Below are positions 35,110 to 47,100 of a DNA stretch of 64,000 nucleotides, piece by piece. A program made the position numbers and the translations under genes. Origin of the DNA: Kryptolebias marmoratus (Eukaryota; Chordata; Actinopteri; Cyprinodontiformes; Rivulidae); contig NC_051433.1 of the NCBI RefSeq assembly GCF_001649575.2, forward strand, positions 26,428,718 through 26,492,717, in the 5' to 3' direction. The notes beneath the pieces are model-generated. The model did no database searches. It saw only the letters and a program-made list of their open reading frames with translations, and was not told the DNA's origin. How positions within the stretch are numbered: position 1 is the first letter of the stretch; every line of letters starts with the position of its first letter.

Positions 35110-38100
35110 GTAACAGGACCAGTGGTGAAGCAATTACTCAAACAATGTACTTAAGTAAAAGTACAAATACTCAAACAAAAATGTACTCAAGTAAAAGTAA
35201 AAGTACCACATTAACATTTGTACTTAAGTAAAAGTAAGAAAGTACTGGCTTTTAAAACTACTTAAGTATTAAAAGTAAAAGTACTTGTCGACTATTTTAC
35301 CTAAAGGCTAATACAATGTCATTATGTGTACCTATCGTATTTAATTTTAGAAACATCAGTAATGTACCATTTTAATGAACAATGCTGATGATTTGTTGCT
35401 TACAGCTAATGAAAACATGACATTTCTGATTAGATTACACACCAATAAAAAAACATAATGCAGGCATGTGGGTCTAATCAAAACAGCCCCGGCTCCAGAC
35501 AAGTTTAACAGGGGTGGTTACTCAAGTAAATGTAACAAGTACTACCCACTTTTGAACACAAACTACAACACCAGTAACCTACAGGCTACTTCTTAACAAG
35601 CTCAAGGTGCTGTACTGATATAGTCATCTTTTAGCTAACATTAGCTGTATCCAACAGTTTTACTCAACTCAGTCGGTTAGTTTGGGGAAAAAACTGTGCA
35701 AAGTTTGTGTTTTGCTGGTTTGCTGCCATGATTCTAACATACACCTGAGCAGCTCTGCACAGCAGCAAGTGTCCTTCGCTGCCCCACATTTGTAAACCCA
35801 GCTAGCATCTTAGCTGCTCATGCTGCATTTAAAGGCGGCTCGGAAAAGTAGATTACGACGTGTTAACAACGGATTAAACAGTTTTAACTACTGAAAAAAG
35901 TGACAAAGCACAGATAATGGGAAGTGCGGAAGCCTCTACTGTATCAAATCGATACAGGAATAGCAGAGAGTTGGCCACTTTAAGATAAACTTGACCCGGT
36001 TATTTCAAATAAATCTTTTAAATAACGCCATGGGTGGCGCAGGTCTTCTGGTTGTCTATCACCGGACTCCTGGGTGTTAGTGATTCTGCAGGTGCTGTGT
36101 ACTGCCTTGCTCTTCTTGAGGGAGGGCCTAATGGTTCTTTCTCGCTTTGCATTGGTCCGGTGGACTGATTCCTCTCTCGCCATTGGATACTTTCAAACTA
36201 ACGAACAAATCAAAATACCGAAATGCAACTTGGATGTAGTCAAGTCAAGTCAAGTCAAGTCAGCTTTATTTGTCAATTTCTTTTACGTGTGCAGACATGC
36301 AAAGGAATCGAAATTACGTTTTCACCATCCTGCGGTGATACAGAAAAGACATTTACTGACACTACATACATAGAACTAAAACTAATTTCTAACAGAGATT
36401 CAAGTACTCAGGACAACAAAGTATTTCACATTGTGAGTTTAGAGTAATTACAGAGGTAGTAGAGAGTAGAGTGTTGAGTGTAGCGTAGAGTGCATTCTAG
36501 TAGTGGTCATGTCATGTTGTGCAAGTGGCAATAGTGCAAAGTTTGTCCCCTGTGTTTGGAGGTAAGGCAGTTGTGCAAAGTTCTAGTGCTGTGCAAAAGT
36601 CTGGTGTTGTGCAAGAGTTCTGGTGTTGGTTGAGCAAGAGTTCTGGTGTTCTGGTGTTGGTCAGACGGGGGTGGGGGGATCCCATCTTCTTAACAGCAGT
36701 TCTGGTCCTCTGGTTCTCTGGTGTTGGTTGTGCAACAGATCTGGTGTTGTGGTGTTGGTCGGGGGGGTTGTCCCATCTTCTTCTCAGCCGCTTGATGCTG
36801 AGGGGAGGGAGTTCAGCATCCTCACAGCCTGGTGGATGAAACTGTTGGAGAGTCTGGTGGTGCGGGAGCGGAGGCTTCTGTATCTTTTCCCGGATGGCAG
36901 GACGCTGAACAGTGTATGGGCAGGATGGCTAGCATCCCCCACGATTGTGACTGCCTTCCGGGTGTTCAGGAGTTGGACGCAGGGAAGCAGTCTTTGTCTC
37001 CACAGATTAAACAACTTGATGTCTCAGTATCAGCAGATGTCCACTAAGTTCACGTGGACCAACCTCCACCACCACAAGGTAACATCTTGTTTTTTCAGAA
37101 GTCAGCGGCATTCCTGAAGTCCAAACTCAGACCTGGAGAAGGTATGAGCTTCATCTAAAAGTCCTGGAGGTCCTGGCCAGGATCATTTACTGTGCACATA
37201 CAGTGGTCCTGTTACAGTAAACTGTTGTATTGGTCCAGAGGAAGCTGTAAAACCTGCTGCATGACCTTCCACTGTTTGTCAACTCGTCTGGCTGAGAGAC
37301 GGTTTTATTATCTCAGACTCGAGCTGCGGCTCCCAGGAGTGACTTCCACATGAGTGAAAGTTTGAAAGTGAAGCGAGTCTGCAGACCTCGGGATGCCACT
37401 GAGCTCTCAGATAAAACAGCGGCGCCTGGAGCCTCAACACAAGGAGAGTTATGAGGACGCCAGCCTGCCAGCAATGTGACAATAATATCTCTACTTCACA
37501 CATCCGTGATGGGCGCGCTGATGCACGAATGTACTGCTACCAGTGAGTTTTTATGTGTGTGTGTGAAACGCACACGGGCAGATCTGAGTGAAATACAGAC
37601 ACTCAACCTTGAATATCCTCTCCATCTCTTCCCATTAAAGCCCTGGAGGATAGAAATGTTGCTGTGTGTGCGTTGGGCGATGATGTGAGGCGGAGTCCTG
37701 GGTCTTACTGTCAGCTACCAGGAGAGTGACTGACAGCTCAATAACAACATCAGCATCTTGGGAACCATTTTAGGATCCTGTTTATGGGAAATGTGAACAA
37801 ATCATTCCAAAAAAAAAAAAGTAGCAACTGGATGGATGATAATAAAATAATAAAATCTCATGTTTGTTTTGGTTCCAGCAACAGCAAAACAGCAGTTTGG
37901 GATTAATAAATGACAATAACTGTAGTAAAATGGTAAAATACACAACTGCCTTCTTCAGGACCAGAAACAGCACAAAGAAAATGGATAAAATGCATCAAGA
38001 GTCAGAGTGTCTGACAGTCAGACCATGGACGGTCTTTACAGGGTTTTGGTCTTCAGAGTTGTAAAACCTCCAACAGTGGGTTCCCCATTCTGCATGATGA

Positions 38101-41100
38101 GGCTGTAGTGGGTCACAGGTTGGTTATGTGCCCATTAGAGTACTACAACATGANNNNNNNNNNNNNNNNNNNNNNNNNNNNNNNNNNNNNNNNNNNNNNN
38201 NNNNNNNNNNNNNNNNNNNNNNNNNNNNNNNNNNNNNNNNNNNNNNNNNNNNNNNNNNNNNNNNNNNNNNNNNNNNNNNNNNNNNNNNNNNNNNNNNNNN
38301 NNNNNNNNNNNNAACCAGACTGAAACCAGTTTTATAACTGTGTCTGAACCAGTGAAAACCAGACTGAAACCAGTTTTATAACTGTGTCTGAACCAGTGAA
38401 AACCAGACTGAAACCAGTTTATAACTGTGTCTGAACCAGTGTAAACCAGACTCAAACCAGTTTATAATGGATTTGAACCAGTGTAAACCAGACTCAAACC
38501 AGTTTATAATGGATTTGAACCAGTGTAAACCAGACTCAAACCAGTTTATAATGGATTTGAACCAGTGTAAACCAGACTGAAGCCAGTTGTGGTTTTTACC
38601 TTGATGAACTGCTGCAGTCTTCGGTCTCGAGTTAAAACATCTTTGTAGAGTTTCACAGCTTTTGGGTGTCGACTGCAGAACTCAGAATAAAGCTTCTTCA
38701 TGTCTTCCGCAGTTTGGCCTGAAAACTATAAAAAAAATATAGATGTAGATTATACAGATATACAGATCTACCCTCACTAAAAACCACAGTGGCATTCGTT
38801 TTATTTCCTAATTAAAAAACAGTATTTTGATTTTAACTGATGAAAATAACTTTGTTTTTTGTCATAGTAGGTAGTATATCCTGGAACAAATGTTACCAGC
38901 CAGTTTGACTGGATACAGGGACAGTTTGTACTGCAGGTGGAGCCATTTCTCTTCTTAAATTTAAACTAAAAATCAGCTCTTTGTTATATTTTACTGAATA
39001 AAAGTCTGTTTAACAGGGACACCACACAAAAATAATGGTTTGTATAAAATACTGCATCAGATGTTTGCTCAAGGTTTTGTTACCCATTTGACTTTTCATT
39101 AACTTTCTGAGGGTGAGGGTAAAACACACATGAAGATTCAGACTTTACTTGTACCTGTCGGAGCAGCAGGTCTCCAAGCTTGCAAACGGTGAAGTTGGTG
39201 GAGCTGCCCTCCACCAGTCCTTCCTTCCTTCTGTTCAGCAGCTCTGACAGAAAGTTGGAGTGGAACTCCACCAGTTGCTCCAGGCAGGGAAAGATGGTGT
39301 GAACTACACCCGCCTCCAGCATTACTTCCTCCAGCATCCCTCGTCGGTACACGCCCTCCATGATCCGCAAAGTCCGGACGTGATGAAACTCAGTCTGGAT
39401 CAACTCTGAGACACAGATCAGATTCTGACAAACAGTTTGCTTCAGCTTCTGTTGACCAAGCAAACAAAAACATGCTCCTTGGCATATAAAGCTGAGGTTT
39501 TGAATATCTTTACGTATAAAACGGTGTTAATGTACATATTGTACATACAGAATCTATGACACATATAGAGTCAACTTTGTGTTCATGTTGTGTTATGGTT
39601 GCATCTGCATCAAGTCACAGCTTGCATGTCAAGCCTGTATCTTGTCACGGCTCGAACAGCCCAATGTTGGATTTAAATTGTGCACACAGACCTGTTGTGT
39701 GAGGGTTTTTTATGTACCATAGATGACGTCCTGCTGCTTGATGACGTCTTTGTGGAGCGTCTGCAGAAAGTTGCCATCCACAGCAAGACTCCAGCTGTCA
39801 GACTGGACACAGCTGCCCTCTGTTTGCAGCTCCTCCAGCAGAGGGTTCCACCACCAGTCACCTGCAGCAGCATCAACACAGCCAGCTTTACAACGTTAAA
39901 CTAAACTATCAGCACCTTAATAAAAAAAAGGTTGAATATTAGAAACAGCAGCTGATACGATACATATACAATATATGAAGTAATGCTAATTATTAGCATA
40001 TTTGATTGTTCAATAACTCAGTGGATGTGATATACACTGGTTATCTGAACATCAACAAAACACCTGAAGTCAAACCTCTGTTGGACAAGAACTACACAGT
40101 TTTTATTTTTCGCACATCTTCTCATGACTATAAATGATTCTGTTGCAAAGTCAAATAAGTAATAATAGTGTTTGAATGATAAGAGCTGCTAATCAGGGGG
40201 CTGCAGGTTCAAGCCCAGCAGTAAGAAGGACATCTGGCATAAAACAATTACCAAATTATTGTGTGAGTTTGCTCGCTGTGGCAACCCCTGAGGAAGGGAG
40301 CAGTTAAAAGAACAACTAAGAGCCGATAGAATAATATTGGATCAATAAAGTTCTTGACAAACCATCGTCTGTAAGGGACTCCATGGACAAAGTTCTGTTC
40401 CTGAAGTTCAGAGACTCTGTGGACTGGGACAGCATCCTCCTGAGACCTCCAGAGTCTTCGGCCCCCCTGTGAGACAGACAGGTAAGGCAAATTTGGTTTG
40501 AAATGTATTCAAATCTAGTTATCTGCTAACTTTGTCCAGCTGAATGAGGAGAAACAGAAGTCCCTCCGATTGTTGGAAACCCGAGTTTCCTTTCTAATTC
40601 CATTAAAAACTTTTCACCCTCATATTACTGTGTTGTACTAAGAAATATCTGGAAACTGAGGGCTATCATTTCCAGTGTGGAGACTGAGATGGTCTTTAAT
40701 GCTTTTATTTCATCCTGCATTGATTATCGTAATCCTCGGATGACGTCACGGGTCTTCTTCTGTTCACCTGTCTTTGTCAGTTTTTCAGTAACATTTGGTT
40801 GTTTCTCCTCCGTTAGCCCGACTGCAGCACGCCGGCAATCAGCAGCTTGAACGACGGTACACGCTGCACGGGGGCGGGTGTGAGCAGCACATGCACGAGC
40901 GTGATCGACACAGCTAAGACCCTCCTCCTGGCTCTGATTGGTTGTTTCTAACCAGGAGATGGATTTTTTTCACAGATTATCTGTCTCATAATCTACTGTC
41001 AGGACATATAGACAGTTTGAACTAATATGTCAGAAATACATTTTTATAAAAGTTACCAATTGCAGCTTTGAGGGCTTTTAGTTGAAGAATTTTTTAAATC

Positions 41101-44100
41101 AACATTTTATTTATTTGATAACAATTTTTGGAAGTGTTTTTTTTTTTTTACTCCTCTTAGGACACCCAAATGTAATTTTTGACCAGTCCAGAGTTTTGTA
41201 AAAACTGTCGTCTTACTTCTAACATCCAAAACTCTCAACAACCAAGCTCCATCTTACATTAAAGATCTTATTGTTTCATATTTTCCTAACAGAGCTCTCT
41301 GCTCTCAGACTGCAGGTTTCCTTGTGGTTCCTAGAGGTTCTAAAAGTAGAACAGGACGCAGAACTTTCAGTTCTCAGGCTCCAACTTCCAGTTTCTGTCC
41401 ACGAGGCTGACGCTTTGTCTACTTTAAGATGAGACTTAAGACTTTCCTTTTTTGATCAATCCTATAGTTAGGGTTGGTTTGGGTTTCCCGAGCTCTCCCT
41501 TAGTTCTGCTGCTATAGGCTGAGACTGCTGGAGGACAAACTGTCCACACTCTGCTGTAATTATTTCTATCATGAACGTGTTGTCTTTGTCTTTCTTCCCA
41601 TAGAACCTACATCTAGACCAGACATTATTTGTTTGTCTCTGTCTCTTTCCTGTCCTCTCTAACCCCAGCCGGTTGAAGCAGATGCCCGCTCATCCAGAAC
41701 CTGGTTCCGGTTCTGCTGGAGGTTTCTTCCTGTCAAAAGAGAGTTTTTTCTGTTCACTGTTACCAATGTGCTGCTCAGGATGGGAGATTGCAACAAAGTG
41801 AAGATTCAGTGCAATCTGCTGGCTTCCTTAGATAAATATTTTTTACTAATTGGCTTTATAATGTATGTAAAGGTGCTTTTGTGCAGGTGTTTTTGGAGGG
41901 TGACTGGTGTAACTTCTGAGTTACAGCAGTTCAGAGAAAAGAAATGGTAATACCAGAAACAGATCAGCTAATGGTTCTGATAAGACCAAAGTCAATAACT
42001 TCAATGAGACCAGAGACAGAACTGCACATGGTTCTGATAAGACCAGAAACAGGACAGTCGATAGCTACCTGGATAAAATCTCAGAGGACAGTTGTATGTG
42101 AGTAAGATCTCTGGCGTTAAACTGACAGTTTCTAATGTTTCTGATTTTGTGAACTCTCACACTATATGAACTACAGTCAATCCGCTTCAGGCTCATTCTC
42201 ACCCTGCAATGTTATTGGTGGAAACACTTTTGGCAAGTGAGAGGCCAGATCGAACCCGCCTGGACCCGAGCAGAGACTGACGAAGAGAGTCCGAAGGATA
42301 GATGGCCGAGCTTGGACGCTCCTTCATCATCGGAGCTGAAGAGAACAAGAAACACAAAGGATAAAGGTGTAGATAGACAGACAGGCAGGAACACAGAAAG
42401 ACAGATGAACAGACACATAGGCAGACTGACTTACTCTTGGTTCGCAAAGTGACATTCTGTAGAGCTGAACTGTTTCTCACCAATGCCAGCTTCTGTTGCT
42501 GTTGAAAGGACATAGGTTGTCAGATAGGCAGGTATACAGACAGGTAAAAGGACAACAGACCTGCAAACAGACAGGAGTTACCCTCTGCTTCATCTTGGCA
42601 CAGCTGGCCAGACTGTCTCTGCAGCGGTTGTGGATGGTGACATTACATCCTGTAAGACAGATAGGTATATTGGTCAGTAAATGCACTATCTGACCTTTGA
42701 TTGGCTGAAAGTGAAGGAGCAGTGATGTCACATAATGCTGGAATGTATCTATGGATTACTGTAGCGAGGTGAAGTGAATCTCCAGCAACCAGTCTGACTT
42801 TGAACCTTCAAGAACTCATATAACATCTGCAGGAACCCCACCTCTCAGAGTTTCTTGGATGTCACATGATGTGTTTTGGTCAGGCAGATGAAGCCAACCC
42901 CCAATCCTAACCCCCATAGATTATTGAAAATAAACTGATTTTAAGACCAACTGTTAAATACCCAGACTGATGGCACAAGTGAAAGATTCTTGTTGACTGG
43001 GTGGCACGGAGTGCAGGTGGTCCACACCATAAACTCTCAGCACAGCCATAAGTTCAAATCTATCTGCTTAGAAAGCAGTTTTGGCCCAGTGGTAAGGAGG
43101 CCATTTTCCAATCAAAGTGCCAAGGGTTCAATTTCCAGCCATTGCGATGAGTGTCCTTCAGCAAAACAAACTCAAATCTGATGAAGTTTAGTTTGTTCAT
43201 GTTAACAATTAATCTTCTTCATACACTAATTAAATTAGTCAAGGGTATTCCTCAGTGTTCAGTGCTTGCACCAATAGTCTTTACTTTATATATGCTTCCA
43301 CTAGGTAAAGTTAATAAGACTGCATGGGATAAATGTTCATTGCTATGCTGATGATACTCAGCTATTATTATCCATGAAACCTGACAAATCCAATCAGTTA
43401 CTTAGATTACAAGCTTGTCTTAGAGACTTAAAAACCTGGATGACTCTTAGTTTTCTGCTTTCTGTTGCCATTTAAAATCTTACTAACATCAAAAGAGTTT
43501 CTAAAAGTAGAACAGGAGGCAGAGCTTTCAGTTCTCAGGCTCCTCTCTTGTTGAACAAACTTCCAGTTTCTATCCATGAGGCTGACACCCTGTCTACTTT
43601 TAAGATGAGGCTTAAGACTTTCATTTTTGATCAATTTTATAGTTAGGGTTAGCTTGGGTTTCCTGAGCTATCCCTTATTTCTGCTGCTATAGGCTCAGCC
43701 TGCTGAAGGACAAACTGACCACATTTTCTCACTGCTGTCTTTACTTGCTCTACTCTCCATAATTGTATTTGTAATTATCTATATCTTTAACATGTGTTTT
43801 TCTTTGTTATTCTTTCCATAGAAACTACACCTGAACCAGTCATTCTGTGTTTGTCTGTGTCTCTTTCCTGTCCTCTCAAACCCCTGCCAGTCAAGGCAGA
43901 TGGCTGCCCATCCTGCTGCAGTTTCCTCCCTGTTAAAAGGCCCGGCCAGCCCTACTCCTAAGCAGGAACTAAAAAAGCAGGGACCGGCCTCGAAAAAATG
44001 CTGGTGAAAACGCATGCAAAGTGAGACGAGTAGAGTGGAGCCGGGACCGTTAGGGTCCGCATGAAAGGGGCAAAGGGGACACGTGTTCAGACTAAATGTG

Positions 44101-47100
44101 TTTTTATGTGTGTGTCTAATCTGGGGATTCGTCTGTTTATTGTGAGGTTAGATTAACACACCATGTGTTACAGATGACAAACAACTCAAGTTGTTTATCT
44201 TGTCAACACAAAGATAAGCAATTACCAAGTCAACAATGAATCTCAAATGAATAACCTGCAGGAGAAGATTTTCTTCACAATTAAAAGGTTTGGTAGCAAC
44301 ACAGAATATAGCCTGGTACCTGCAGAGCAGCAACAAGTGTACCTACAACACAGAAGAGAGTAAATAAAGGTAATGAAATTTCTCTAATTCAGAAAACTAA
44401 CCTTCTCCAGAGCAGGTCAGATTTCCAGTATCAGTTACTATGGTAACAGACTCAAGTAAAAAAGTGAATCAGCTTCATTGTACTGAAAATCCCAAACTTA
44501 GCCTTCCAGTGTTAATGCAGCTTTGTACAATAGGGCACTGGACAGATGTGGTTACCTGGGCAGCTGAGCGCCTCTTTGGCTGTAATACTCCTGTTGCAGG
44601 ATGAGCACAGCGTTGTGGCTGACACACTCAGTGAGGTAAACAGGTGTCCATTGCTTGAGCGCGCCTCCCGTTCTCTCGCCTCCTTTTCACGCTCTTTTAG
44701 ACGCTCCTTCTCCTTATTCTGAACACAGAAAACCCAGAAAGAAAAAAAAACGTCAATGTGTTTACTGTAAAATGTCCCAGTACATTTTCAACAATGCTTA
44801 TTAAGAAGGCTTTTAGTTGTCCAGTTATAAGAATCAATGTTTCAGTTTGACGACAGTGATAAAACTGAATCACAAAGTCATTAATCAGACTTCGATATTA
44901 ATGACATATAAACACCTGATCCAGGTGTGGGAAGAAACTTTGCTAGTACAGATAAGTGTCTATAGCACAAACTTTAACAATAATGCTCACTGATACATCT
45001 GAGTCATGTAAGTGTGCTGAAGAACAGGTTCTGTTGTATCAAACATTCTTTCTTTGTGGAAAAGAACAAAGATTGCACCAGAGGGATGGACCAGTCTAAT
45101 ATCTAGAGACCAGTTCCCTTCTCAGGTGGGGATTAGTGTAGTTGCTGAGATTAGATCACCTGATTAGTGGTGAAATGTTTGATTGGTAGATGAAATGTTG
45201 GTTCTCAGAGCTTCAGTGACCACAGAGCAACTTTTGATAGTAATCAGTTCAAGGACACTCACTAACCAACAAACCAATCAGATCACAGATATGAAACAAA
45301 AAGCCCAATCAGAGCACAGGCACGCACTGACCAACCAATCACAGCACAGCCACGAACAGAGCGATCAACAAATCACAGACATGAACAGACTGACTAACAA
45401 GGATAAAGACTTTTTATTGTCATTGCATGACTATCCCCAGTATTACAACAAAATGAAATTGGTATTCTGGTCTCAAAAGGAAAATAACATTACTAATAAG
45501 ATAATAACAAACAGAATTTAAAACAATAACAAGTGAATAAGTAAGGTTTACATTTACAGTTGTAAAAAAGTGTGTATGTGCTGTGTGTGTATGTCAGTGT
45601 CCGAGTCTTACAGCCCATTTATTGTCTCACAGCTCTTGAGAAGAAGCTGTTTTCAAGTCTTTCAGTTTGGGACTGAATAACCTTGAATCTTCTGCCAGAG
45701 GGTAGGTGCCTAAAGAGATAATAGGCAGGGTGAATCGGGTCTTGTGTTATGTTATTTATTATTTGTAATGCGCAGGTTAACAGAAGTCAACAATGCAATG
45801 AAATGTTCAGGATGACAAAAACTGTTTAACTCTCCATAAAATCAAGCACTTATAGCATGATCCAAAAAAATGTTAAAAACAAAACCCACTAGACTTCTAT
45901 TCTGTAGCTGAAGACGTTTCTCTTCTCATCCGAGGCGCTTTCTCAATTCGAAAAGGAAAGAGTGTGGAGTTCCAGCTTTTAAAGCTGAGATGTGCTGTAA
46001 ACTGCATTCACCTGCAGATTAACGGACCTCCCTCACAATAGAGGCTCATTAGGGTTTCTGTTAGCCTGACTCACAGTTGGGCCACTCTGGTTACATGAAT
46101 GAAGGTGTTGATTGGAGTAAAACTGACTGGGGATCAGGCCTAATGCTCCATTATAGGTTTTTGAAAGCTGAAATCTGAGACCTCCTCCTCTGTTTAGTCC
46201 TGTTGGGTTTATTGGACTCACAGACAGAGTCAGTCAGTTTCACTCCAATAAACACTATAGGAGCCATTTTTGTTTTCTAGTGTTTGGGTATATTTTGGGT
46301 GATATGTGAATTGACACTGACCTATTTTGCTCTACCACATGGGGAGGTGTGTGGGAAATCTATATAGGTGTCAAGGTGAATGGGCAGCTGTAGGTGTGGG
46401 GAGGTCATACGGTTTTTTACAGCTTTCTCTTATGTGCTGGATTTTTCTCATACATTGCCTTTCACAAGCTGCCATAGACTGCCACCTTGGATGTTGAATT
46501 TTCATTCACAGCTCATTATGTATTAAATAAATGGGAGCCTCCCCAAATGAACCTCCCAGTCTGGACATTACTCTTTGAAGAGCATCAGGACCTGGATTCC
46601 CCGCACCCAGAAGCGACTAAAAATGTAACAATTTGATAGTCGCTACAAACACTTTCATTTATGTGACCAGAGTGGCCTAACTGTGAGTCAAGCTAACAAA
46701 GACCCTAATGAGCTTCTATTGTGAGGAGAGTGAGTTAATCTGCAGGTGATCTCCTGTATGCTGACTCATTATCATGGAGATCAATCTCACAACCGTTGTG
46801 TCGTTTGGGAACTTGATGATGGCATTTGTCGCATGGACACGTTGACAGCTGTGTGAAGGGGGCAAACAAGATAGGGCTCAGCACACATCCTTGAGGGATG
46901 GTAGAGGATGTGTGCTTCCCCAAACTCATAGACTAAGGGTGGTTGGTCAGGAAGTCCAGAGTCCGGTTGCAAAGAGTGGAGTTTAAGCCAAAGTTGTGCA
47001 GTTTGGACACCGAGCTGCTGGGGATGATCATGTTGAAGGCAGACCTGAAGACCAGGAAGAGCAGCCTGAAATAGGTATTGGTTTTCTCTAAGTGCTCCAG

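Noticed and set aside
37095..37141. Short exon-like stretch between ttttttcag and gtatga
   Set aside because: The translation [14 protein letters not shown] does not match the expected aldh1l1 exon 6 or any family I recognise.
17203..38600. Genuine nested or overlapping antisense arrangement of aldh1l1 and arhgef2
   Set aside because: It would require arhgef2 exons to lie inside a gypsy element that is itself inside an aldh1l1 intron, with lone Ns at both edges. A swap of two contigs is far simpler.
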